Shown here one piece after another: positions 35,694 to 43,747 of a stretch of DNA of 64,000 bases (its first letter is position 1; each line of letters starts with the position of its first letter). Below the pieces are notes generated by a model that made no database searches, was not told where the DNA came from, and was given only the letters and a program-made list of their open reading frames with translations. A program made the translations under genes and the position numbers. The stretch spans positions 248,001 through 312,000 of the forward strand of contig JBDWGH010000002.1 in the NCBI GenBank assembly GCA_039975855.1, written 5' to 3'. The DNA is from Litorimonas sp039975855. GTDB lineage: Bacteria; Pseudomonadota; Alphaproteobacteria; Caulobacterales; Maricaulaceae.

Positions 35694-36608
35694 ATGAACT
35701 CTGACGCTCTCGACAATTTCCAACTAGATATGGGCACCGCCTCCGAAGTCGGGATGGCAATCGTACTAGCTGTTATGATGTTTGCCGTGGCGCTTGGGTT
35801 ACGCCCTTCAAGCTTCAGCTTTTTTAAAACGCAGCCAAAACTCTACTTTACGGGCATTGCCGCTCAAATTATTGGCCTTCCATTACTCACATTGGTGATG
35901 TGCTTTGTTATAAATCCGCATCCAAGCATCGCATTGGGAATGATTTTGATTGCCTGCTGTCCGGGCGGGAATACATCCAATTTGATTGCTCTTTTTGCGA
36001 AAGCCAACACGGCGCTCTCTGTCAGCTTGACTGCGACATCTTCTGTCTTCGCAGCCTTCATCACACCATTTTCAATCTTATTCTGGAGCGGCCTATACCC
36101 GCCCACGCGAGCGCTTCTGACGGAAATCAACATCGACGTTATCGACTTCCTTGTGCAAACATTGATCATTCTTGCACTACCGCTTTTGCTTGGCATGGTC
36201 TTTCGGCATTTCGCGCCGCGAATATCGGACCGCATACAAACGCCTTTAGCCATTCTTTCGGGGGTCGCGTTATTAGCCATTATACTCATCGCAAGTGTCC
36301 GGCTTTTCCCAGTTTTCATGGTATTGGGTATCGGCCTCTATTTCATTGTCTTACCGCACAATATTCTCGCTTTCGCTCTCGGGAATTTAGCAGGGCGCGC
36401 GATCAATGCCGACAAAGCCAGTCGACGCGCGCTGACAATCGAAGTTGGTATTCAAAACTCCGGCTTAGGGATCGTGATTTTGCTCACCCAACTTGGCGGC
36501 GTCGGCGGCGCCGGAGCAGTTGCAGGATTGTGGGGCGTCTGGCATTTAATAGGTGGAAGCAGCCTGGCTTTGTTTTGGAGGTGGAAAGATGCACGATCTA
36601 ATCATTAA
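35694..36608 (+). CDS. Bile acid:sodium symporter family (BASS) carrier
   Basis: This 304-residue inner-membrane protein has nine to ten membrane segments and the BASS signatures 'LIACCPGGNTSNLIALFAKA' near 86 (first crossover helix with sodium-site residues) and 'TIEVGIQNSGLGIVILL' near 250 (second crossover). Bacterial members import organic anions such as taurocholate, pantoate or keto acids with sodium. The start ATG at 35694 follows a 150-base gap, so it may have its own promoter. Its 3' end overlaps the next amidohydrolase by 20 bases, suggesting that carrier and hydrolase work on the same compound; this is inference. Confidence 0.86.
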   Translation: MNSDALDNFQLDMGTASEVGMAIVLAVMMFAVALGLRPSSFSFFKTQPKLYFTGIAAQIIGLPLLTLVMCFVINPHPSIALGMILIACCPGGNTSNLIALFAKANTALSVSLTATSSVFAAFITPFSILFWSGLYPPTRALLTEINIDVIDFLVQTLIILALPLLLGMVFRHFAPRISDRIQTPLAILSGVALLAIILIASVRLFPVFMVLGIGLYFIVLPHNILAFALGNLAGRAINADKASRRALTIEVGIQNSGLGIVILLTQLGGVGGAGAVAGLWGVWHLIGGSSLALFWRWKDARSNH

Positions 36609-38367
36609 AAACGGGACTGTTTTTGACGGCTCCGGCGAACAAGGCAAAACGCTAAACATTGCGATCAAAAACGGACGGATTGCCGCTCTCGGTAAAGACC
36701 TTGGTGAGGCACAAGATACAATGGACGCCAAAGGTCATATTATAACCCCGGGCTTTATTGATCTGCACACACATTATGACGGTCAAGTGAGCTGGGATGA
36801 AACCTTACAGCCTAGCGTCAATCACGGCGTCACTACCGCCGTCATGGGAAATTGCGGTGTCGGCTTCGCGCCTTGCCGCATCGAGGATCGCGACAAGCTC
36901 ATCCGACTAATGGAAGGTGTTGAGGATATTCCCGGCACTGCTTTGCATGAAGGTATGGATTGGCAATGGGAAAGTTTCCCAGAATATCTAGATGCACTGG
37001 ATGCTAAACCTCGAACAATCGATATCGCGGCCATGGTTCCACATGACCCCCTACGAGTATATGCGATGGGCGACCGCGCAGTCTTCAATCAACCCGCAGA
37101 AGCCAGTGATATTTCTCTGATGGAAACATTAGTGAAAGAAGCGATGGATGCCGGGGCAATAGGTATCTCCACGGGCCGCAGCGATTTCCATAAATCCAGT
37201 GATGGAGATTGGACCCCTGCTTCGGAAGCCGGGAAAGACGAGCTAGAAGGCCTAGCTCGCGCCGTTGCAGCATCAGGTCATGGCGTCCTGCAAGCTGTAA
37301 ATGATTTCGACATGGTGCGTCCCGGTGAAACCTTCGATACAGAATTCGCACTCATGGAGGCATTCTTTCGCGCAGGTAAAGGTCGTCCGGGATCGATGAG
37401 CTTGATGGAGCGTGACTTTGCCCCAGACGATTGGAAAAATATCATTAGCCGAACCGAAGAGCTGAATGCTGACGAGTTAGATATCTCCTTCCAAGTCGCA
37501 CCGCGCGCAATCGGTGCTATTAATGGCCTGAACTGTACATTCCATCCAATAATGGGCCACCCAAGCTATATCGCGATTGCCGACAAACCCTTGGCTGAGC
37601 GGGTTGAGATTATGCGAAATTCGGAGTTTAAGGCGAAGCTTCTTTCGGAATCACCCGTCCAACTTTCAGGTGATGACAGCCCCGTTCCACCACTCGTTGA
37701 CATGATGATAGCAACCTTTCCGCAGCTATCAGAAAAAGTGTTCCCTATGAACAGGCACCAAGGATCTGTTGATTACGAACCCTCTTCCGAAGCCTCAATT
37801 GCGGGACTCGCTCGGGATGCAGGGGTGAGTATATGGGAAATGGCTTATGACCTCTTGTTAGAAGATCACGGCCACGCCCTCTTCTATTTCCCGGTCTATA
37901 ATTACACCAATATGAACTACGATAATGTCCTGACTATGATGCGGCATCCCAAGGCCCTACCTGGCCTGTCTGATGGCGGCGCACATGTTGGCACAATCTG
38001 CGACGCAAGTTTCCCAACCTACTTGCTAGCGCATTGGACACGCGACCGGTTAAGTCGCGGGAAGCCTGGCATCACCCTACCCCGTGCAGTACAAATGCTG
38101 ACGGCAGACGCTGCAGACTACTTAGGTCTACCTGACCGTGGCCGTATTGCCGTTGGAAAAAAAGCGGATCTGAATATCATCGATTACGATGGCTTGAGCC
38201 TCGGCGTACCTGTCATGGTGAAAGATTTGCCAGCGGGCGGTCAACGATTACTCCAACCCGTAAGCGGTTACATGGCGACTTTCGTGAATGGCGAGCGTGT
38301 CATCGAAAACGATCAAGTCACAAGCGCCCGTCCCGGCCGATTGGTTAGAAGCAAGGTGAACGCATGA
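36589..38367 (+). CDS. N-acyl-D-amino-acid deacylase family amidohydrolase
   Basis: 592 residues, no signal peptide, cytoplasmic. Barrel motifs: 'IITPGFIDLHTHYDGQVSWD' (HxH near 58), 'VNHGVTTAVMGNCGVGFAP' near 82 which is typical of D-aminoacylases and dihydropyrimidinase-like D-hydantoinase relatives, 'LSDGGAHVGTICDAS' near 462 with the metal Asp, and 'LTADAADYLGLPDRGRI' near 505. The ATG at 36589 has a textbook GGAGGTGGAAAG ribosome site located inside the BASS gene; an upstream in-frame ATG at 36553 adds nothing. Substrate might be an N-acyl-D-amino acid or a cyclic amide. Confidence 0.87.
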   Translation: MHDLIIKNGTVFDGSGEQGKTLNIAIKNGRIAALGKDLGEAQDTMDAKGHIITPGFIDLHTHYDGQVSWDETLQPSVNHGVTTAVMGNCGVGFAPCRIEDRDKLIRLMEGVEDIPGTALHEGMDWQWESFPEYLDALDAKPRTIDIAAMVPHDPLRVYAMGDRAVFNQPAEASDISLMETLVKEAMDAGAIGISTGRSDFHKSSDGDWTPASEAGKDELEGLARAVAASGHGVLQAVNDFDMVRPGETFDTEFALMEAFFRAGKGRPGSMSLMERDFAPDDWKNIISRTEELNADELDISFQVAPRAIGAINGLNCTFHPIMGHPSYIAIADKPLAERVEIMRNSEFKAKLLSESPVQLSGDDSPVPPLVDMMIATFPQLSEKVFPMNRHQGSVDYEPSSEASIAGLARDAGVSIWEMAYDLLLEDHGHALFYFPVYNYTNMNYDNVLTMMRHPKALPGLSDGGAHVGTICDASFPTYLLAHWTRDRLSRGKPGITLPRAVQMLTADAADYLGLPDRGRIAVGKKADLNIIDYDGLSLGVPVMVKDLPAGGQRLLQPVSGYMATFVNGERVIENDQVTSARPGRLVRSKVNA

Positions 38368-38717
38368 AACTCTTAGCAAAAATCCTCACTGGCTTTGTTG
38401 CCCTAGAGCACATCTTTTTTCTCATCGTGGAGATGTTTCTTTGGCAGCGCCCAATCGGCATGGGAATGTTTAACCTCACGCCTGAATTCGCCGCCGAGAC
38501 AGTTCATTTTGCGCAAAACCAAGGTCTTTATAACGGCTTTCTGGCTGCAGGTCTGATTTGGGCCTTGATGGCAGGAAAGCGTGATGTAAGAATTTTTTTC
38601 TTACTCTGCGTTATTGTTGCGGGCATATTTGGAGCCATTACCGTCAGCCCAACAATACTGGTAGCGCAAGCCGTTCCCGCGATTTTGGCTTTGATCTTTA
38701 CGCTGCTTAAGCGATGA
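38364..38717 (+). CDS. DUF1304 family membrane protein
   Basis: 117 residues with four membrane segments. 'LVALEHIFFLIVEM'-like helix one ('FVALEHIFFLIVEMFLW'), the conserved loop 'NQGLYNGFLAAGLIWAL' near 51, and two more helices to the end match DUF1304. The function of this family is unknown. Its start overlaps the preceding stop as ATGA, so it is the last gene of the amidohydrolase/BASS unit. Confidence 0.8.
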   Translation: MKLLAKILTGFVALEHIFFLIVEMFLWQRPIGMGMFNLTPEFAAETVHFAQNQGLYNGFLAAGLIWALMAGKRDVRIFFLLCVIVAGIFGAITVSPTILVAQAVPAILALIFTLLKR

Positions 38718-38730
38718 CAAGATGACCGAA

Positions 38731-39144
38731 TTATTCTTTCTTTTTTAGGTTTTCCCTGAGATCAATAATCTTATCGATAACAGTGTCTGGTCGAGGATCT
38801 CTCTTAAATTCGTAATCACCTATCCAAAAGTTCGTGATGACAATTGTAAAATGGGTCACAACAAACCCAGCAATAACCAAGTTTGATTTCGTATCTTTCG
38901 ATAGTTCAAATAACGCGAATAGACCGATAGAAGTCCCGCCGAGCAATGCTAAAATATTCATCCAAGTTGAAAAGACGCGGCCATTATGAAGATGTTCAAT
39001 GATGCTCAGCGTTTCAGTGTAAGACCTACTAAGTGACCACAGGCTTCCAACAAAAACGAATAAGAGCATCCACCCGACAGCTAACAATAAGCCGAATAGA
39101 AAATACTTAAAAAGTCGGGTCTTTGACAATTCTTCGTTACCCAC
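38731..39144 (-). CDS. Membrane protein, unknown
   Basis: 137 residues with three to four predicted membrane segments: 'YFLFGLLLAVGWMLLFVFVG', 'ILALLGGTSIGLFALFEL' and 'NLVIAGFVVTHFTIVITNFW'. The ends are charged and cytoplasmic ('IIDLRENLKKKE'). I recognise no family. Its start lies 8 bases inside the 3' end of the amidase gene, so it is translated from the same message; no separate promoter is seen. Confidence 0.7.
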   Translation of the reverse strand: MGNEELSKTRLFKYFLFGLLLAVGWMLLFVFVGSLWSLSRSYTETLSIIEHLHNGRVFSTWMNILALLGGTSIGLFALFELSKDTKSNLVIAGFVVTHFTIVITNFWIGDYEFKRDPRPDTVIDKIIDLRENLKKKE

Positions 39145-39862
39145 GGATCATTTCGCTCAGTCGTTTCAATATTTCCATCACAGACATATCGATCACCCCG
39201 TCAATTCGCGTGGGGCGATAGCGTCTTTGTATGGCGCGAATAATGGCCTGTGTTTGCTCGTCCAGACATCCCGTGACGCTCGCGCCATAGCCTAAATCTG
39301 CTAAGCCTCGCTGGATAATCGAGAGACCGCGATCCCTATCGCCGGCTTCAAATACAATACGATGATCCTCAGGCAGCTCACCTGGCCAAAGCCCTATTCC
39401 CGCCGCAGCCAATCCTGCCCATGGAAAATGTTCGCCGGGGTCTTCTTTACGGTCGGGTGCGATATCCGAGTGTCCAACAACATTTTGAGGTTTGATATTG
39501 TGGCGTCCAACGATGTCTTTGGCCAATTTGATGACAGCTAGAATTTGCGCGTCTGCGTATGGCGGCAACGTTCCATCAGTTTGCGGGAAATTATGACCGC
39601 CATTGACGATTTCAATTCCGATGCTGGCAGAGTTCACATCAATGATACCGTTCCAACTACCAACCCCCGCATGCCAAGCCCGCTGTTCCTCCGCAACCAA
39701 ATTTTCAACTTTTCCATCCTCATGAACGAGCCAATGTGCGCTGACTTCTGCACTCGGATCACAGAGTCGATCGCGGGCTAACGCGCCACTTTCCATCCCT
39801 GTATAATGCAAGACCAATATGGATATTGGTAGCTTCCGCGCATTAAAATTTGGGCTGCTCAT
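39137..39862 (-). CDS. N-acetylmuramoyl-L-alanine amidase, AmpD/AmiD type
   Basis: This zinc amidase cuts MurNAc (or anhydro-MurNAc) from L-Ala and belongs to muropeptide recycling. It shows the Amidase_2 fold with 'ISILVLHYTGM' (first zinc His near 17), 'HWLVHEDGKV', 'SIGIEIVNGGHNFP' (Glu) and 'VVGHSDIAPDRKEDPGEHFPW' (second His, catalytic Lys, Asp) near 125-145. A C-terminal peptidoglycan-binding domain covers about 165-240. No signal peptide, so a cytoplasmic AmpD-like role is likely even though the domain layout is AmiD-like. The ATG at 39862 overlaps the upstream stop (TGATG). Confidence 0.9.
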   Translation of the reverse strand: MSSPNFNARKLPISILVLHYTGMESGALARDRLCDPSAEVSAHWLVHEDGKVENLVAEEQRAWHAGVGSWNGIIDVNSASIGIEIVNGGHNFPQTDGTLPPYADAQILAVIKLAKDIVGRHNIKPQNVVGHSDIAPDRKEDPGEHFPWAGLAAAGIGLWPGELPEDHRIVFEAGDRDRGLSIIQRGLADLGYGASVTGCLDEQTQAIIRAIQRRYRPTRIDGVIDMSVMEILKRLSEMIRG

Positions 39863-40299
39863 CACTTAGCGTCACGTGGATATTTTTCATCCATCAGCTG
39901 CAAACCTTTGACGAGCATTTCTCGTAAAACGGCCTCATCCACATCACTCAATCGCTTGATATAGAGGCAAGACTTTCCAATTTTATGTTTACCTAAACGG
40001 GCCAACTCATCTGAGAAATCCTGATAACCAGGCATGATGTAGATCGAGATATTTGCAGCGCGACTGGCAAATCCCAACCGCAACGAGTCTCCTTCTCGCC
40101 CGCTATCATATTTGTAGTGATAGTCGCCAAATCCAACTATTCCACTTGAGAGTTTACTCCCCCAAATCTTTGGTTCTTCTCCGACGATATCCAGCATCAT
40201 ATCATGAATGATCTGGCAATCTGCTTGCCTTTTAGGGTCTGAAATTTGATCAAGATAGTCAGAAAATTTGAGGCCAAACGGCATAGTTTTATTTGTCAT
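39862..40299 (-). CDS. DUF1801 domain protein (YdhG/YjbR-like fold)
   Basis: 145 residues. 'IIHDMMLDIVGEEPKIWGSK' near 30 and 'GFGDYHYKYDSGREGDSLRLGFA' region near 60, followed by 'ISIYIMPGY' and 'GKHKIGKSCLYIKRLSDVD', match DUF1801, a fold of unknown function. The ATG at 40299 is chosen because AGGAGAG lies 8 bases upstream; the frame open to 40362 runs into the EamA gene and adds no similarity. It follows the EamA gene by 10 bases and leads directly into the amidase. Confidence 0.8.
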   Translation of the reverse strand: MTNKTMPFGLKFSDYLDQISDPKRQADCQIIHDMMLDIVGEEPKIWGSKLSSGIVGFGDYHYKYDSGREGDSLRLGFASRAANISIYIMPGYQDFSDELARLGKHKIGKSCLYIKRLSDVDEAVLREMLVKGLQLMDEKYPRDAK

Positions 40300-40309
40300 T
40301 ACAACTCTC

Positions 40310-41185
40310 CTAGTCCATCTCAACGGGCGCGGGAGCACCGCCTCGGGAAATGAACCAAACACAAGGTAGTATCAGCGCCGCCCCTAGGAGATAGCGCGGA
40401 TAGAGGGTCTCTTTCAAGAAAATGACGCCCAAAATAGTTGCGAATACCGTTATCATCAATGAAAGCGGCACTACCTTATTGACCGGATATGTCTGCAAGA
40501 GACGGAAATATTGGCCATGCGCAAAGACAGATACGCCAACCGCAGCGTAGCCGGCAGCAATAAGAAGCGGCATCTTATCGTCGGACCAAACTTGCTTATG
40601 ATCTGTTTCAAATAGAGCAGAAACGATGACACTAAATATGAGGACAACTACAGCTGTCCAGGCAACATAAACTCGCCAGTCTATTTCAGGAATTGTCCGC
40701 ACGGCGACAGACCCAACTGCCAAAACAAAATATGCGGCTAAGACATACATTAATCCGACATCCAGTCGCAGAGCGCCCGGTTCATAAACCATGATTACCA
40801 CGCCAATCATTGCCCCAATAATTGCTATGCCTTGGGAGACTGACACGGTTTCTTTTAACCAGAAGAAAGACACCACTGTCGCAATCGGAATAACGGCTTG
40901 AGAAATGATTGAACTCCCTGATGCCGGTGCGGTCTGAAAGCCAGTATAGAGGAATCCCAGATGTAGCGCGCCAACGCAGAGAGAAACAAAAATCAGGCGC
41001 AAGAATTTATCTGGTAAGGGACGAAATAAGAAGACACCCATCATCAAAAGCACGAGAAGTGCCCTCGTTGCGGCCAACATAAATGGCGGCACACTGGTCC
41101 CGCCAAGGGCCCAAGTCGACACTACAAAGTTTGTCCCCCAACCTAGGCAACACAACATCATTATCCAAAAGTCAAAAGCCCGCAT
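40310..41185 (-). CDS. EamA/DMT family transporter
   Basis: 291 residues with ten predicted membrane segments arranged as two EamA repeats: the first begins 'MMLCCLGWGTNFVVSTWALG', the second near 150 ('LMYVLAAYFVLAVGSVAV'). The loop-helix 'TAPASGSSIISQAVIPIATVVSFFWLKETVS' region near 85-115 is typical. DMT carriers usually export metabolites or amino acids, and the substrate cannot be told. The annotated ATG (41183-41185) lies inside a terminator-like hairpin; internal ATG codons at 41161 and 41158 are alternatives. Confidence 0.82.
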   Translation of the reverse strand: MRAFDFWIMMLCCLGWGTNFVVSTWALGGTSVPPFMLAATRALLVLLMMGVFLFRPLPDKFLRLIFVSLCVGALHLGFLYTGFQTAPASGSSIISQAVIPIATVVSFFWLKETVSVSQGIAIIGAMIGVVIMVYEPGALRLDVGLMYVLAAYFVLAVGSVAVRTIPEIDWRVYVAWTAVVVLIFSVIVSALFETDHKQVWSDDKMPLLIAAGYAAVGVSVFAHGQYFRLLQTYPVNKVVPLSLMITVFATILGVIFLKETLYPRYLLGAALILPCVWFISRGGAPAPVEMD

Positions 41186-41196
41186 TAAGCGGGCTT
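41174..41196 (-). terminator. Terminator-like hairpin covering the EamA start codon
   Basis: Minus strand: AAGCCCGC (41196-41189) and GCGGGCTT (41183-41176) are exactly complementary around a five-base loop, followed by TTTT. It lies 33 bases after the stop of the 120-residue membrane protein gene and contains the EamA ATG in its loop/3' arm. It may end one gene and attenuate the next. Confidence 0.7.
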
Positions 41197-41228
41197 ATCA
41201 GGCGTAGATTTGAATGAAAGACCTTAAG

Positions 41229-41591
41229 TTAGTCGTCTACCGACCATCCATCAGGTGTTCGGCGGGCGTCCACAACAGGTCCTTGATCGTCAGATGCATA
41301 AGGTTGACGTCCACCCAATTGGGCCTCCATGTCCTTGCGCATTTGCTCCATTTGAGCGTTCATCATCGCTTTCGGACCAAATGGCTTTCCTGCTATTTTT
41401 GCTTTCGCCCAGAAAAAGGCGAAGACAAGAAATCCAATAACAGCAATGCCTGCCACAACGAACAAAGCGAAAGTGGCCGAAATTACCAACATAAACAAAC
41501 CACCAATCGCAGCAGCCGCTAAGAAAACGGTCCGAGCTATAGATGAAAGAAAACCGGGTCGTCGTCCCTGAATATAATATGCCTGAGTCAT
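41229..41591 (-). CDS. Membrane protein, unknown, 120 residues
   Basis: After a basic N-terminus ('MTQAYYIQGRRPGFLSSIAR') come two membrane segments covering about residues 22-60, rich in Ala, Ile, Phe and Val. The hydrophilic C-terminal half contains 'AMMNAQMEQMRKDMEAQLGG', a probable amphipathic helix, and ends in acidic 'DARRTPDGWSVDD'. I recognise no family. It follows the TerB/DnaJ gene by 62 bases on the same strand and ends before a hairpin terminator. Confidence 0.7.
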   Translation of the reverse strand: MTQAYYIQGRRPGFLSSIARTVFLAAAAIGGLFMLVISATFALFVVAGIAVIGFLVFAFFWAKAKIAGKPFGPKAMMNAQMEQMRKDMEAQLGGRQPYASDDQGPVVDARRTPDGWSVDD

Positions 41592-41653
41592 AATCCTAAT
41601 GTCGTGGTAGAAACTCGTTTCGTCAAGTGCGGTTTCGTGTCGTTTTCGAAAGG

Positions 41654-42349
41654 TCAGGTAATTCGAGGACGGCGGGCTTTGCGTTCGTCCAAAATTTGGG
41701 CATATGCGCGATTAATAATCGCCATCTTATGGTTAGCTAGACCAATCATCTCTTTGGGCAAGCCTCGCGCCATGAGGCGATCCGGATGGTTTGCGGCCGC
41801 CTGACGGCGATAGGCTGTCTTTAGGTCTTTATCCGAAATGTCCGGATCCACTCCGAGAATGAGATAGGGGTCATCAGAGTCCTGCCCCAAATGCGAGTTT
41901 CGTATCCGACGATACTCCCGGTCCGAAAACCCGAAAACCTGAGCGACGGTTTCTAGAAACTCCGCTTCTTCTTCTGTGACGATACCGTCCGCAAGTGCGA
42001 TATGGAACAACCCATCCAATACATCTTCCAACAAACCCGGCTGCGCCCGAAAAGCCTTCGTGACGATACGGGCGTAACGCTGATAGCCGAGAGTTGTCTG
42101 CCGAGCGAGATCAAAGAAACGCCCAATCGTAGCTTCAGTTTGAGGGTCTGTCCGGAAAACTTGTCGAAATGCGACAATATCCTCTTCCCGAACTTGCCCA
42201 TCAGCTTTCGCCATTTTTGCACCTAACGCAACGAGCGCGGCAACCAGTTTTGCTTCGTCCACATGCGAAGCGCGGCCGTTCCCGTCATCTGCGGTGGGCG
42301 GGCCGAACAAACGGGCCGCCGCCATCGATATGTTTGTCCAAAGTGACAT
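41654..42349 (-). CDS. TerB-DnaJ fusion (DjlA-like co-chaperone)
   Basis: 231 residues. The N-terminal two thirds form a TerB-like helical domain: 'DEAKLVAALVALGAKMAKADG' region near 30-50 and 'LFHIALADGIVTEEEAEFLE' near 118, each with the acidic DG loop that can bind divalent metal. The C-terminus is a J domain, 'DPYLILGVDPDISDKDLKTA' with the HPD motif in 'NHPDRL' near 195, which stimulates Hsp70 (DnaK). E. coli DjlA has the same order but with an N-terminal membrane segment that is missing here, so this form should be cytoplasmic. Two GANTC sites lie just upstream. Confidence 0.85.
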   Translation of the reverse strand: MSLWTNISMAAARLFGPPTADDGNGRASHVDEAKLVAALVALGAKMAKADGQVREEDIVAFRQVFRTDPQTEATIGRFFDLARQTTLGYQRYARIVTKAFRAQPGLLEDVLDGLFHIALADGIVTEEEAEFLETVAQVFGFSDREYRRIRNSHLGQDSDDPYLILGVDPDISDKDLKTAYRRQAAANHPDRLMARGLPKEMIGLANHKMAIINRAYAQILDERKARRPRIT

Positions 42350-42360
42350 TGCGGGGAGCG

Positions 42361-42404
42361 CCTATCGCGACTCGTGCGGGCTTGTCACCTATCGAGTCTG
42401 TATT
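42361..42404 (-). promoter_or_regulatory. Upstream repeats with GANTC sites
   Basis: The 63-base gap before the TerB/DnaJ gene has the repeat CCTATCG twice (42361 and 42389), each followed closely by a GANTC site (GACTC 42369-42373; GAGTC 42394-42398), and a TTAA nearby (42402-42405). This may be a CcrM/GcrA-sensitive promoter; evidence is only the motifs. Confidence 0.35.
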
Positions 42405-42412
42405 AACGCTAA

Positions 42413-43048
42413 CTAATCCGTGACAGCCGCGCGAAGATAGAGAGAGCCCGTGTAAACCGAGAGCAATGCCGCGATCCATAGCATAGCCAATCCGCCATGG
42501 TGGGCCATCTTCGTGATCTGCGGCACCGCGTCATCGAACGGTAGGACCGCCAAACCAATGGTCCAGACAATCAATGCAGCAATCGCAGCCATTTCAAAAG
42601 CCGTCTTCCATTTTGCCAACTTCGTCGGTGGCATTACCTTTCCGGTTAGCGCGGCATGTTCACGCGCACCAGATACCAGTATATCTCGAAAAATAATCGC
42701 AACAGCAGGATACATGAATATCCAACTGCCTCGCGCGACGATGCAGAGTGCGATCAGACAGCCTGCGACTAGAAGCTTATCCGCTATTGGGTCAATCATC
42801 CGGCCAAAACCTGATACGACTTTCCACCGACGCGCCAAAAATCCGTCCAGCCAATCCGTAGCAGTCGCAGCTATGAACAACCCGCCCACAATCGGAATAC
42901 TGGCAAGCCAACTTTCCTTTTGAAGGCCTAAAGCCAAAATACCTGCCATTAAAATTGGCACTGTTAGTATTCGGCCAATCGTCAGCGCATTTGGCACCCA
43001 CCACAATGAATGACGGTCACTTGGTTCTGTTAAAATAGGGGCGCTCAC
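42413..43048 (-). CDS. pgsA: CDP-diacylglycerol--glycerol-3-P phosphatidyltransferase
   Basis: PgsA makes phosphatidylglycerol phosphate from CDP-diacylglycerol. The 211-residue membrane protein carries the complete CDP-alcohol motif DxxDGxxAR-x8-G-xxx-D-xxx-D, read as 'DWLDGFLARRWKVVSGFGRM' followed by IDPIAD (about residues 66-90), so it should be active. N-terminal 'VPNALTIGRILTVPI' is typical of PgsA. It starts with GTG directly after the stop of the related gene upstream, with no bases between. Substrate choice (glycerol-3-phosphate) is by similarity. Confidence 0.9.
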   Translation of the reverse strand: MSAPILTEPSDRHSLWWVPNALTIGRILTVPILMAGILALGLQKESWLASIPIVGGLFIAATATDWLDGFLARRWKVVSGFGRMIDPIADKLLVAGCLIALCIVARGSWIFMYPAVAIIFRDILVSGAREHAALTGKVMPPTKLAKWKTAFEMAAIAALIVWTIGLAVLPFDDAVPQITKMAHHGGLAMLWIAALLSVYTGSLYLRAAVTD

Positions 43049-43747
43049 TTAAGCGTCATTCGCAGCAGTAAAGTCTGTTCGAAATAAACCGACCGCTGTT
43101 ACGACAGAGAGAATAGCTGCCACCCAAAGGATAAGCATTCCAGCAATCCAAATTGCTGGAGACGACGTCGCAAAAATCTCTGCAACCTTGTCTTCTCCCG
43201 CCATCATTCGGTCAATCCACGACTGCAACCATGGTGAGGCCAGGAGCAAACACGTTGCCAACATGGACAAACCAGATTTCAAATTTGAAAGCAGCGTATC
43301 GGGAAGATAGTAGCGCGATAGCTCAAACCCTTTGAACAGACCCACAAATATTTCTCGGCCAATTAAAACAACAGCCGGGACAAGGAAGAGCCAAGACATT
43401 AAACCTGCACGATGAACAACAAATAGAAGCGCCAGAAGGGTCCCTACCACGAGCACCGTATCTGCTACATCATCAAGATACCCGTAACGTCGATGCACAG
43501 ACCGCTCATTTCCGCCCAAGAAGTCGTCAAAAATATCCGTAAGCGCACCAATGGCAAATAAAGCCGAAGCCAAAAGGGTCAAGCCAAGGTCGATTCCGCC
43601 CATATCAACAGGTTGCCACCCTTTCCAAATCAGGAATGCCACAAGCGGCATGATCAAAATTCGGAGCCAAGTCAGTGCATCCGCAAAGGCGCCTCCTGCG
43701 GCTTTCGGGCTTTCGATCGCGTCATCAGTCTTCATGGAAGTAGTCAT
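43049..43747 (-). CDS. CDP-alcohol phosphatidyltransferase-fold protein, degenerate motif
   Basis: 232 residues with about six membrane segments and the overall layout of pgsA next door ('ALTWLRILIMPLVAFLIW' at the N-terminus, 'LIGREIFVGLFKGFEL' in the middle). The catalytic motif is altered: 'TDIFDDFLGGNERSVHRRYG' then YLDDVAD. The DxxD pair and the late Asp cluster survive, but the central G-x-x-A-R is replaced by D-x-x-G-G. It is thus a diverged paralogue, either with another acceptor or inactive. The start overlaps uvrC by 23 bases (ATG 43747; ATG 43735 also possible). Confidence 0.75.
   Translation of the reverse strand: MTTSMKTDDAIESPKAAGGAFADALTWLRILIMPLVAFLIWKGWQPVDMGGIDLGLTLLASALFAIGALTDIFDDFLGGNERSVHRRYGYLDDVADTVLVVGTLLALLFVVHRAGLMSWLFLVPAVVLIGREIFVGLFKGFELSRYYLPDTLLSNLKSGLSMLATCLLLASPWLQSWIDRMMAGEDKVAEIFATSSPAIWIAGMLILWVAAILSVVTAVGLFRTDFTAANDA

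Noticed and set aside
35900..36601. 233-residue open frame in a second frame of the BASS carrier gene
   Set aside because: The carrier frame has family motifs throughout; the alternative is His/Arg/Ser-rich shadow sequence.
42402..42416. Second CtrA box near the TerB/DnaJ gene
   Set aside because: The left TTAA is present but the right half reads TAAT at the required spacing, so it is not a full site.
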